Source of the DNA: Lepidurus packardi
Lineage: Eukaryota > Arthropoda > Branchiopoda > Notostraca > Triopsidae
Length of the DNA stretch: 64,000 nucleotides
Assembly: GCA_023053545.1 (NCBI GenBank)
Contig: JAKZAN010000046.1
Coordinates: forward strand, 62,001-126,000
Direction: 5' to 3'
A program made the position numbers and the translations under genes. Numbering within the stretch: position 1 is the stretch's first letter; each line of letters starts with the position of its first letter. The notes beneath the pieces were generated by a model. It did not search any database. It saw only the letters and a list, made by a program, of their open reading frames with translations, and was not told where the DNA came from. This document shows, piece after piece, positions 22,880 through 36,705 of this stretch.

Positions 22880-25800
22880 AATTCCTTACGGACTGAATGA
22901 ATTCCTTACGGACTGAATGAATTCCTTACGGACTGAATTAATTTCATACGGACTGAACTAATTCATTACGGACTTAATTAATTCCTTACGGACTGAATTA
23001 ATTCCTTACGGACTGAATTAATTCCTTACGGACTGAATTAATTCCTTACGGACTTAATCAAATCCTTACAGACTGAATTAATTCCTTATGGACTTAACTA
23101 ATTCCGTAAGGAATGAATTAATTCCTTATGGACTTAACTAATTCCGTAAGGAATGAATTAATTAATTACGGATTGAATTAATTCCTTACGGACTGAATTA
23201 ATTCCTTAATTAATTCCTTACGGAATGAGTTAATTTCATACGGACTGAATTTATTCATTACGGACTTAATTAATCGATTACGGACTGAATTAATTCCTTA
23301 CGTACTGAACTTATTCCTTACGGACTGAATTATATCCTTACGGACTGAATTAATTCCTTACGGACTGAATTAATTCCTTACGGACTGAATTAATACCTTA
23401 CGGACTGAATTAAATCCTTACGGACTGAATTAAATCCTTACGGACTGAATTAATTCCTTACGGACTGAATTAATTCCTTACTGACTGAATTAATTCCTTA
23501 CGGACTTAATTAAATCCTTACAGACTGAATTAATTCCTTATGGACTTATTTAATTCCGTAAGGAATAAATTAATTAATTACGGACTGAAATAATTCCTTA
23601 CGGACTGAATTAATTCCTTACGGACTGAATTAATTCCTTACGGACTGAATTAATTTCATACGGACTGAATTAATTCATTACGGACTTAATTAATCGATTA
23701 CGGACTGAATTAATTCCTTACGTACTGAACTTATTCCTTACGGACTGAATTAATTCCTTACGGACTGAACTAATTCCTTACGGACTGAATTAATACCTTA
23801 CGGACTGAATTAAATCCTTACGGACTGAATTAATTCCTTACGTACTGAATTAATCCATTACGGACTGAATTATTCCCTTACGTACTGAAGTTATTCCTTA
23901 CGGACTGAATTAATTCATTACGGACTTAATTAAATCCTTACAGACTAAATTAATTCCTTATGGACTTAATTAATTCCGTAAGGAATGAATTAATTAATAA
24001 CGGACTGAAATAATTCCTTACGGACTGAATTAATTCCTTACGAACTGAATTAATTCCTTACGGACTGAATTAGTTCCTTACGGACTGAATTAATTCCTTA
24101 CGGACTGAATTAATTCCTTACGGACTGAAATATTTCCTAACGGACTGAATTAATTCTTTAGGATTGATTGAATTCCTTTCTTACTGGATTAATTCCTTAC
24201 GGACTGAATTAATTCCTTACGGACTGAATTAATTCCTTACGGACTGAAATATTTCCTAACGGACTGAATTAATTCCTTACGGACTGAATTAATTCCTTAC
24301 GGACTGAAATATTTCCTAACGGACTGAATTAATTCTTTAGGATTGATTGAATTCCTTTCTTCCTGAATTAATTCCCTACGGACTGAAATAATTCCTTACG
24401 GACTTACTTAATCGATTACTAACTGAATTAATTCCTTACGTACTGAACTTATTCCTTACGGACTGAATTAATTCCTCACGGACAGAATTAATTCCTTACG
24501 GACTGAATGAATTCCTTACGGACTGAATTAATTTCATACGGACTGAATTAATTTCTTACGGACTGAATTAATTCCTTACGGACTGAATTAATTCCTTACG
24601 GACTGAATTAATTCCTTACGGAATAAATTAGTACCTTACGGACTGAATTACATCCTCACGGACAGAATTAATTCCTTATGGACTGAATTAATTCCTTACG
24701 GACTGAATTAATTCCTTACGGACTGAATTAATTCCTTACGGACTGAATTAATACCTTACGGAATGAATTAAATCCTTACGGACTGAATTAATTCCTTACG
24801 GACTGAATTAATTCCTTACGGACTGAATTAATTCCTTACGGACTGAATGAATTCCTTACGGACTGAATGAATTCCTTACGGACTGAATTAATTTCATACG
24901 GACTGAACTAATTCATTACGGACTTAATTAATTCCTTACGGACTGAATTAATTCCTTACGGACTGAATTAATTCCTTACGGACTGAATTAATTCCTTACG
25001 GACTTAATCAAATCCTTACAGACTGAATTAATTCCTTATGGACTTAACTAATTCCGTAAGGAATGAATTAATTCCTTATGGACTTAACTAATTCCGTAAG
25101 GAATGAATTAATTAATTACGGATTGAATTAATTCCTTACGGACTGAATTAATTCCTTAATTAATTCCTTACGGAATGAGTTAATTTCATACGGACTGAAT
25201 TTATTCATTACGGACTTAATTAATCGATTACGGACTGAATTAATTCCTTACGTACTGAACTTATTCCTTACGGACTGAATTATATCCTTACGGACTGAAT
25301 TAATTCCTTACGGACTGAATTAATTCCTTACGGACTGAATTAATACCTTACGGACTGAATTAAATCCTTACGGACTGAATTAAATCCTTACGGACTGAAT
25401 TAATTCCTTACGGACTGAATTAATTCCTTACTGACTGAATTAATTCCTTACGGACTTAATTAAATCCTTACAGACTGAATTAATTCCTTATGGACTTATT
25501 TAATTCCGTAAGGAATAAATTAATTAATTACGGACTGAAATAATTCCTTACGGACTGAATTAATTCCTTACGGACTGAATTAATTCCTTACGGACTGAAT
25601 TAATTTCATACGGACTGAATTAATTCATTACGGACTTAATTAATCGATTACGGACTGAATTAATTCCTTACGTACTGAACTTATTCCTTACGGACTGAAT
25701 TAATTCCTTACGGACTGAATTAATTCCTTACGGACTGAATTAATACCTTACGGACTGAATTAAATCCTTACGGACTGAATTAATTCCTTACGTACTGAAT

Positions 25801-26354
25801 TAATCCATTACGGACTGAATTATTCCCTTACGTACTGAAGTTATTCCTTACGGACTGAATTAATTCATTACGGACTTAATTAAATCCTTACAGACTAAAT
25901 TAATTCCTTATGGACTTAATTAATTCCGTAAGGAATGAATTAATTAATAACGGACTGAAATAATTCCTTACGGACTGAATTAATTCCTTACGAACTGAAT
26001 TAATTCCTTACGGACTGAATTAGTTCCTTACGGACTGAATTAATTCCTTACGGACTGAATTAATTCCTTACGGACTGAAATATTTCCTAACGGACTGAAT
26101 TAATTCTTTAGGATTGATTGAATTCCTTTCTTACTGGATTAATTCCTTACGGACTGAATTAATTCCTTACGGACTGAATTAATTCCTTACGGACTGAAAT
26201 ATTTCCTAACGGACTGAATTAATTCCTTACGGACTGAATTAATTCCTTACGGACTGAAATATTTCCTAACGGACTGAATTAATTCTTTAGGATTGATTGA
26301 ATTCCTTTCTTCCTGAATTAATTCCCTACGGACTGAAATAATTCCTTACGGACT
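22880..26354 (-). repeat. 1,950-bp-offset duplication, about 1.5 kb nearly identical
   Basis: About 22,880-24,404 and 24,830-26,354 match at a constant offset of 1,950 bp, including rare states such as CGGAATGAGTTAATTT, ATTCCCTTACG, TTAATAACGG, CTTACGAACTG, TTACTGGATTAATT and CTTCCTGAATTAATTCCC. The one mismatch I noticed is CTGAACTAATT against CTGAATTAATT at 23,770/25,720. The match breaks where one copy continues GACTTACTTAATCGATTAC and the other GACTGAATTAATTCC. The intervening 24,405-24,829 is ordinary satellite related to 22,600-22,880. Confidence 0.88.
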
Positions 26355-26399
26355 GAATTAATTCCTTACGGACTGAATTAATTCCTTACGGACTGAATT

Positions 26400-29300
26400 A
26401 ATTCCTTACGGACTGAATTAATTCCTTACGGACTGAATTAAATCCTTACGGACTGAATTAATTCATTACGGACTTAATTAATTCCGTAAGGAATGAATTA
26501 ATTAATTACGGACTGAAATAATTCCTTACGGACTGAATTAATTCCTTACGGAGAGAATTAATTCCTTAATTAATTCCTTACGGACTGAATTAATTTCATA
26601 CGGACTGAATTAATTCATTACGGACTTAATTAATCGATTACTAACTGAATTAATTCCTTACGTACTGAATTAATTCCTTACGGACTGAATTAATTCCTTA
26701 CGGACTGAATTAATTCCTTACGGACTGAATTAATACCTTACGGACCGAATTAAATCCTTTCGGACTGAATTAATTCCTTACGGACTGAATTAATTCCTTA
26801 CGGACTGAATCAATTCCTTAATTAATTCCTTACGGACTGAATTAATTTCATACGGGCTGAATTAATTCATTACGGACTTAATTAATCGATTACGGACTGA
26901 ATTAATTCCTTACGTACTGAACTTATTCCTTACGGACTGAATTAATTCCTTACGGACTGAATTAATTCCTTGCGGACTGAATTAATTCCTTACGGACTGA
27001 ATTAATACCTTACGGACTGAATTAATACCTTACGGACTGAATTAATTCCTTACTGACTGAATTAATTCCTTACGGACTGAATTAATTCCTTACGGACTGA
27101 ATTAATTCCTTACGGTCTGAATTAATTCCGTACGGATTTTACTAATTCCTTACGGACTGAATTAATTCATTACGGAACTAATTAATCCATTACGGACTGA
27201 ATTATTTCCTTACGTACTGAAGTTATTCCTTACGGACTGAATTAATTCATTACGGACTTAATTAAATCCTTACAGACTAAATTAATTCCTTATGGACTTA
27301 ATTAATTCCGTAAGGAATGAATGAATTAATTACGGACTGAAATAATTCCTTACGGACTGAATTAATTCCTTACGGACTGAATTAATTCCTTACGGACTGA
27401 ACTTATTCATTACGGACTGAATTAATTCCTTACGGACTGAATTAATTCCTTACGGACTGAATTAATTCCTTACGGACTGAATTAATACCTTACGGACTGA
27501 ATTAAATCCTTACGGACTGAATTAATTCCTTACGGACTGAATTAATTCCTTAGGGACTGAATTAATTCCTTACTGACTGAATTAATTCCTTACGGACTGA
27601 ATTAATTCCTTACGGACTTAATTAATTCCTTACGGACTGAATTAATTCATTACGGACTTAATTAAATCCTTACAGACTGAATTAATTCCTTATGGACTTA
27701 ATTAATTCCGTAAGGAATGAATTAATTAATTACGGACTGAAATAATTCCTTACGGACTGAATTAATTCCTTACGGAGAGAATTAATTCCTTAATTAATTC
27801 CTTAAGGACTGAATTAATTTCATACGGACTGAATTAATTCATTACGGACTAAATTAATCGATTACTAACTGAATTAATTCCTTACGTACTGAACTTATTC
27901 CTTACGGACTGAATTAATTCCTTACGGACTGAATTAATTCCTTACGGACTGAATTAATTCCTTACGGACTGAATTAATTCCTTACGGACTGAATTAATAC
28001 CTTACGGACCGAATTAAATACTTTCGGACTGAATTAATTCCTTACGGACTGAATTAATTCCTTACGGACTGAATCAATTCCTTAATTAATTCCTTACGGA
28101 CTGAATTAATTTCATACGGGCTGAATTAATTCATTACGGACTTAATTAATCGATTACGGACTGAATTTATTCCTTACGTACTGAACTTATTCCTTACGGA
28201 CTGAATTAATTCCTTACGGACTGAATTAATTCCTTGCGGACTGAATTAATTCCTTACGGACTGAATTAATACCTTACGGACTGAATTAATACCTTACGGA
28301 CTGAATTAATTCCTTACGGACTGAATTAATTCCTTACGGACTGAATTAATTCCTTACGGACTAAATTAATTCTTTACTGACTGAATTAATTCCTTACGGA
28401 CTGAATTAATTCCTTACGGACTGAATTAATTCCTTACGGTCTGAATTAATTCCGTACGGATTTTACTAATTCCTTACGGACTGAATTAATTCATTACGGA
28501 CCTAATTAATCCATTACGGACTGAATTATTTCCTTACGTACTGAAGTTATTCCTTACGGACTGAATTAATTCATTACGGACTTAATTAAATCCTTACAGA
28601 CTAAATTAAATCCTTACAGACTAAATTAATTCCTTATGGACTTAATTAATTCCGTAAGGAATGAATTAATTAATAATGGACTGAAATAATTCCTTACGGA
28701 CTGAATTAATTCCTTACGAACTGAATTAATTCCTTACGGACTGAATTAGTTCCTTACGGACTGAATTAATTCCTTACGGACTGAATTAATTCCTTACGGA
28801 CTGAAATATTTCCTAACGGACTGAATTAATTCTTTAGGATTGATTGAATTCCTTTCTTACTGGATTAATTCCTTACGGACTGAATTAATTCCTTACGGAC
28901 TGAAATATTTCCTAACGGACTGAATTAATTCTTTAGGATTGATTGAATTCCTTTCTTCCTGAATTAATTCCCTACGGACTGAAATAATTCCTTACGGACT
29001 GAATTAATTCCTTACGGACTGAATTAATTCCTTACGGACTGAATTAATTCCTTACGGACTGAATTAATTCCTTACGGACTGAATTAAATCCTTACGGACT
29101 GAATTAATTCATTACGGACTTAATTAAATCCTTACAGACTGAATTAATTCCTTATGGACTTAATTAATTCCGTAAGGAATGAATTAATTAATTACGGACT
29201 GAAATAATTCCTTACGGACTGAATTAATTCCTTACGGAGAGAATTAATTCCTTAATTAATTCCTTACGGACTGAATTAATTTCATACGGACTGAATTAAT

Positions 29301-31560
29301 TCATTACGGACTTAATTAATCGATTACTAACTGAATTAATTCCTTACGTACTAAACTTATTCCTTACGGACTGAATTAATTCCTTACGGACTGAATTAAT
29401 TCCTTACGGACTGAATTAATTCCTTACGGACTGAATTAATTCCTTACGGACTGAATTAATACCTTACGGACCGAATTAAATCCTTTCGGACTGAATTAAT
29501 TCCTTACGGACTGAATTAATTCCTTACGGACTGAATCAATTCCTTAATTAATTCCTTACGGACTGAATTAATTTCATACGGGCTGAATTAATTCATTACG
29601 GACTTAATTAATCGATTACGGACTGAATTAATTCCTTACGTACTGAACTTATTCCTTACGGACTGAATTAATTCCTTACGGACTGAATTAATTCCTTGCG
29701 GACTGAATTAATTCCTTACGGACTGAATTAATACCTTACGGACTGAATTAATACCTTACGGACTGAATTAATTCCTTACTGACTGAATTAATTCCTTACG
29801 GACTGAATTAATTCCTTACGGACTGAATTAATTCCTTACGGTCTGAATTAATTCCGTACGGATTTTACTAATTCCTTACGGACTGAATTAATTCATTACG
29901 GACCTAATTAATCCATTACGGACTGAATTATTTCCTTACGTACTGAAGTTATTCCTTACGGACTGAATTAATTCATTACGGACTTAATTAAATCCTTACA
30001 GACTAAATTAATTCCTTATGGACTTAATTAATTCCGTAAGGAATGAATGAATTAATTACGGACTGAAATAATTCCTTACGGACTGAATTAATTCCTTACG
30101 GACTGAATTAATTCCTTACGGACTGAACTTATTCATTACGGACTGAATTAATTCCTTACGGACTGAATTAATTCCTTACGGACTGAATTAATTCCTTACG
30201 GACTGAATTAATACCTTACGGACTGAATTAAATCCTTACGGACTAAATTAATTCCTTACGGACTGAATTAATTCATTACGGACTTAATTAAATCCTTACA
30301 GACTGAATTAATTCCTTATGGACTTAATTAATTCCGTAAGGAATGAATTAATTAATTACGGACTGAAATAATTCCTTACGGACTGAATTAATTCCTTACG
30401 GAGAGAATTAATTCCTTAATTAATTCCTTACGGACTGAATTAATTTCATACGGACTGAATTAATTCATTACGGACTTAATTAATCGATTACTAACTGAAT
30501 TAATTCCTTACGTACTGAACTTATTCCTTACGGACTGAATTAATTCCTTACGGACTGAATTAATTCCTTACGGACTGAATTAATTCCTTACGGACTGAAT
30601 TAATTCCTTACGGACTGAATTAATACCTTACGGACCGAATTAAATACTTTCGGACTGAATTAATTCCTTACGGACTGAATTAATTCCTTACGGACTGAAT
30701 CAATTCCTTAATTAATTCCTTACGGACTGAATTAATTTCATACGGGCTGAATTAATTCATTACGGACTTAATTAATCGATTACGGAATGAATTAATTCCT
30801 TACGTACTGAACTTATTCCTTACGGACTGAATTAATTCCTTACGGACTGAATTAATTCCTTGCGGACTGAATTAATTCCTTACGGACTGAATTAATACCT
30901 TACGGACTGAATTAATACCTTACGGACTGAATTAATTCCTTACGGACTGAATTAATTCCTTACGGACTGAATTAATTCCTTACGGACTGAATTAATTCTT
31001 TACTGACTGAATTAATTCCTTACGGACTGAATTAATTCCTTACGGACTGAATTAATTCCTTACGGTCTGAATTAATTCCGTACGGATTTTACTAATTCCT
31101 TACGGACTGAATTAATTCATTACGGACCTAATTAATCCATTACGGACTGAATTATTTCCTTACGTACTGAAGTTATTCCTTACGGACTGAATTAATTCAT
31201 TACGGACTTAATTAAATCCTTACAGACTAAATTAATTCCTTATGGACTTAATTAATTCCGTAAGGAATGAATGAATTAATTACGGACTGAATTAATTCCT
31301 TACGGACTGAATTAATTCCTTACGGACTGAACTTATTCATTACGGACTGAATTAATTCCTTACGGACTGAATTAATTCCTTACGGACTGAATTAATTCCT
31401 TACGGACTGAATTAATACCTTACGGACTGAATTAAATCCTTACGGACTGAATTAATTCCTTACGGACTGAATTAATTCCTTACGGACTGAATTAATTCCT
31501 TACGGACTGAATTAATTCCTTACGGACTTAATTAAGTCCTTACGGACTGAATTAATTCAT
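26400..31560 (-). repeat. higher-order units of about 1.2-1.4 kb marked by TTCCGTACGGATTTTAC
   Basis: The rare marker CCGTACGGATTTTAC lies at 27,128, 28,452, 29,854 and 31,078 (spacings 1,324, 1,402 and 1,224 bp). Each is accompanied upstream by CCTTGCGGACTG, GGGCTGAATT and CGAATTAAATCCTTTCGG (or ATACTTTCGG) and downstream by CCATTACGGACTGAATTATTTCC. The order of markers is kept and lengths differ by whole monomers, so this is one unit repeated about four times with insertions and deletions. There is no non-satellite DNA. Confidence 0.82.
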
Positions 31561-31565
31561 TACGG

Positions 31566-34390
31566 ACTTAATTAAATCCTTACAGACTAAATTAATTCCT
31601 TATGGACTTAATTAATTCCGTAAGGAATGAATTAATTAATTACGGACTGAAATAATTCCTTACGGACTGAATTAATTCCTTACGGACTGAATTAATTCCA
31701 TACGGACTGAATTAATTCCTTACGGACTGAATTAATTCCTTACGATCTTAATTAATTCCTTACGGACTTCATTAATTCCTTACACACTGAATTAATTCCT
31801 TACGGACAGAATTAATTCCTTACGGACTGAAATAGTTCCTTACGGACTGAATTAATTCTTTAGGATTGATTGAATTCCTTTCTTACTGAATTAATTCCTT
31901 AAGGACTGAATTAATTCCTTACGGACTGAATTAATTCCTTACGGACTGAATTAATTCTTTACTGACTGAATTAATTCCTTACGGACTGAATTAATTCCTT
32001 ACGGACTGAATTAATTCCTTACGGTCTGAATTAATTCCGTACGGATTTTACTAATTCCTTACGGACTGAATTAATTCATTACGGACCTAATTAATCCATT
32101 ACGGACTGAAGTTATTCCTTACGGACTGAATTAATTCATTACGGACTTAATTAAATCCTTACAGACTAAATTAATTCCTTATGGACTTAATTAATTCCGT
32201 AAGGAATGAATGAATTAATTACGGACTGAATTAATTCCTTACGGACTGAATTAATTCCTTACGGACTGAATTAATTCCTTACGGACTGAACTTATTCATT
32301 ACGGACTGAATTAATTCCTTACGGACTGAATTAATTCCTTACGGACTGAATTAATTCCTTACGGACTGAATTAATTCCTTACGGACTGAATTAATTCCTT
32401 ACGATCTTAATTAATTCCTTACGGACTTCATTAATTCCTTACACACTGAATTAATTCCTTACGGACAGAATTAATTCCTTACGGACTGAATTAGTTCCTT
32501 ACGGACTGAATTAATTCTTTAGGATTGATTGAATTCCTTTCTTACTGAATTAATTCCTTAAGGACTGAATGAATTCCTTACGGACTGAATTAATTTCATA
32601 CGGACTGAATTAATTCATTACGGACTTAATTAATCGATTACTAACTGAATTAATTCCTTACGTACTGAACTTATTCCTTACGGACTGAATTAATTCCTTA
32701 CGGACTGAATTAATTCCTTACGGACTGAATTAATTCCTTACGGACTGAATTAATTCCTTACGGACTGAATTAATACCTTACGGACCGAATTAAATCCTTT
32801 CGGACTGAATTAATTCCTTACGGACTGAATTAATTCCTTACGGACTGAATCAATTCCTTAATTAATTCCTTACGGACTGAATTAATTTCATACGGGCTGA
32901 ATTAATTCATTACGGACTTAATTAATCGATTACGGAATGAATTAATTCCTTACGTACTGAACTTATTCCTTACGGACTGAATTAATTCCTTACGGACTGA
33001 ATTAATTCCTTACGGACTGAATTAATTCCTTACGGACTGAATTAATTCCTTACGGACTTAATTAATTCCTTACGGACTGAATTAATTCATTACTTACTTA
33101 ATTAAATCCTTACAGACTAAATTAATTCCTTATGGACTTAATTAATTCCGTAAGGAATGAATTAATTAATTACGGACTGAAATAATTCCTTACGGACTGA
33201 ATTAATTCCTTACGGACTGAATTAATTCCATACGGACTGAATTAATTCCTTACGGACTGAATTAATTCCTTACGATCTTAATTAATTCCTTACGGACTTC
33301 ATTAATTCCTTACACACTGAATTAATTCCTTACGGACAGAATTAATTCCTTACGGACTGAAATAGTTCCTTACGGACTGAATTAATTCTTTAGGATTGAT
33401 TGAATTCCTTTCTTACTGAATTAATTCCTTAAGGACTGAATTAATTCCTTACGGACTGAATTAATTCCTTACGGACTGAATTAATTCTTTACTGACTGAA
33501 TTAATTCCTTACGGACTGAATTAATTCCTTACGGACTGAATTAATTCCTTACGGTCTGAATTAATTCCGTACGGATTTTACTAATTCCTTACGGACTGAA
33601 TTAATTCATTACGGACCTAATTAATCCATTACGGACTGAAGTTATTCCTTACGGACTGAATTAATTCATTACGGACTTAATTAAATCCTTACAGACTAAA
33701 TTAATTCCTTATGGACTTAATTAATTCCGTAAGGAATGAATGAATTAATTACGGACTGAATTAATTCCTTACGGACTGAATTAATTCCTTACGGACTGAA
33801 CTTATTCATTACGGACTGAATTAATTCCTTACGGACTGAATTAATTCCTTACGGACTGAATTAATTCCTTACGGACTGAATTAATTCCTTACGGACTGAA
33901 TTAATTCCTTACGATCTTAATTAATTCCTTACGGACTTCATTAATTCCTTACACACTGAATTAATTCCTTACGGACAGAATTAATTCCTTACGGACTGAA
34001 TTAGTTCCTTACGGACTGAATTAATTCTTTAGGATTGATTGAATTCCTTTCTTACTGAATTAATTCCTTAAGGACTGAATGAATTCCTTACGGACTGAAT
34101 TAATTTCATACGGACTGAATTAATTCATTACGGACTTAATTAATCGATTACTAACTGAATTAATTCCTTACGTACTGAACTTATTCCTTACGGACTGAAT
34201 TAATTCCTTACGGACTGAATTAATTCCTTACGGACTGAATTAATTCCTTACGGACTGAATTAATTCCTTACGGACTGAATTAATACCTTACGGACCGAAT
34301 TAAATCCTTTCGGACTGAATTAATTCCTTACGGACTGAATTAATTCCTTACGGACTGAATCAATTCCTTAATTAATTCCTTACGGACTGA
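31566..34390 (-). repeat. 1.5-kb duplication (offset 1,530 then 1,510 bp)
   Basis: 31,566-32,880 is repeated at about 33,096-34,390. The offset is 1,530 bp until about 32,260, then 1,510 bp after one monomer present only in the first copy. Shared rare variants include TTCCATACGG, TTACGATCTTAATT, GGACTTCATT, TTACACACTG, GGACAGAATT and the TTCCGTACGGATTTTAC marker. Apart from that monomer I saw no difference inside the match. Confidence 0.85.
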
Positions 34391-34420
34391 ATCAATTCCT
34401 TAATTAATTCCTTACGGACT

Positions 34421-36705
34421 GAATTAATTCCTTGCGGACTGAATTAATTCCTTACGGACTGAATTAATACCTTACGGACTGAATTAATACCTTACGGACT
34501 GAATTAATTCCTTACGGACTGAATTAATTCCTTACGGACTGAATTAATTCCTTACGGACTGAATTAATTCCTTACTGACTGAATTAATTCCTTACGGACT
34601 GAATTAATTCCTTACGGACTGAATTAATTCCTTACGGTCTGAATTAATTCCGTACGGATTTTACTAATTCCTTACGGACTGAATTAATTCATTACGGACC
34701 TAATTAATCCATTACGGACTGAATTATTTCCTTACGTACTGAAGTTATTCCTTACGGACTGAATTAATTCATTACGGACTTAATTAAATCCTTACAGACT
34801 AAATTAATTCCTTATGGACTTAATTAATTCCGTAAGGAATGAATGAATTAATTACGGACTGAAATAATTCCTTACGGACTGAATTAATTCCTTACGGACT
34901 GAATTAATTCCTTACGGACTGAACTTATTCATTACGGACTGAATTAATTCCTTACGGACTGAATTAATTCCTTACGGACTGAATTAATTCCTTACGGACT
35001 GAATTAATACCTTACGGACTGAATTAAATCCTTACGGACTGAATTAATTCATTACGGACTGAATTAATTCCTTACGGACTGAATTAATTCCTTACTGACT
35101 GAATTAATTCCTTACGGACTTAATTAATTCCTTACGGACTGAATTAATTCATTACGGACTTAATTAAATCCTTACAGACTGAATTAATTCCTTATGGACT
35201 TAATTAATTCCTTACGGACTGAATTAATTAATTACGGACTGAATTAATTCCTTACGGACTGAATTAATTCCTTACGGACTGAATTAATTCCTTACGGACT
35301 GAATTAATTCCTTACGATCTTAATTAATTCCTTACGGACTTCATTAATTCCTTACACACTGAATTAATTCCTTACGGACAGAATTAATTCCTTACGGACT
35401 GAATTAGTTCCTTACGGACTGAATTAATTCTTTAGGATTGATTGAATTCCTTTCTTACTGAATTAATTCCTTAAGGACTGAATGAATTCCTTACGGACTG
35501 AATTAATTTCATACGGACTGAATTAATTCATTACGGACTTAATTAATCGATTACTAACTGAATTAATTCCTTACGTACTGAACTTATTCCTTACGGACTG
35601 AATTAATTCCTTACGGACTGAATTAATTCCTTACGGACTGAATTAATTCCTTACGGACTGAATTAATTCCTTACGGACTGAATTAATTCCTTACGGACTG
35701 AATTAATACCTTACGGACCGAATTAAATCCTTTCGGACTGAATTAATTCCTTACGGACTGAATCAATTCCTTAATTAATTCCTTACGGACTGAATTAATT
35801 TCATACGGGCTGAATTAATTCATTACGGACTTAATTAATCGATTACGGACTGAATTAATTCCTTACGTACTGAACTTATTCCTTACGGACTGAATTAATT
35901 CCTTACGGACTGAATTAATTCCTTGCGGACTGAATTAATTCCTTACGGACTGAATTAATACCTTACGGACTGAATTAATACCTTACGGACTGAATTAATT
36001 CCTTACGGACTGAATTAATTCCTTACGGACTGAATTAATTCCTTACGGACTGAATTAATTCCTTACTGACTGAATTAATTCCTTACGGACTGAATTAATT
36101 CCTTACGGACTGAATTAATTCCTTACGGTCTGAATTAATTCCGTACGGATTTTACTAATTCCTTACGGACTGAATTAATTCATTACGGACCTAATTAATC
36201 CATTACGGACTGAATTATTTCCTTACGTACTGAAGTTATTCCTTACGGACTGAATTAATTCATTACGGACTTAATTAAATCCTTACAGACTAAATTAATT
36301 CCTTATGGACTTAATTAATTCCGTAAGGAATGAATGAATTAATTACGGACTGAAATAATTCCTTACGGACTGAATTAATTCCTTACGGACTGAATTAATT
36401 CCTTACGGACTGAACTTATTCATTACGGACTGAATTAATTCCTTACGGACTGAATTAATTCCTTACGGACTGAATTAATTCCTTACGGACTGAATTAATA
36501 CCTTACGGACTGAATTAAATCCTTACGGACTGAATTAATTCATTACGGACTGAATTAATTCCTTACGGACTGAATTAATTCCTTACTGACTGAATTAATT
36601 CCTTACGGACTTAATTAATTCCTTACGGACTGAATTAATTCATTACGGACTTAATTAAATCCTTACAGACTGAATTAATTCCTTATGGACTTAATTAATT
36701 CCGTA
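34421..36705 (-). repeat. 1,491-bp-offset duplication
   Basis: About 34,421-35,210 matches 35,912-36,701 at a constant offset of 1,491 bp, including CCTTGCGGACTG, two successive TAATACC monomers, TTACGGTCTG, TTCCGTACGGATTTTAC, CTGAACTTATTCATTACGG and CTTACTGACTG. It ends where the left copy reads TTAATTCCTTACGG and the right copy TTAATTCCGTAAGG. The non-multiple of 20 is explained by short or one-base-deleted monomers between the copies. Confidence 0.83.
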
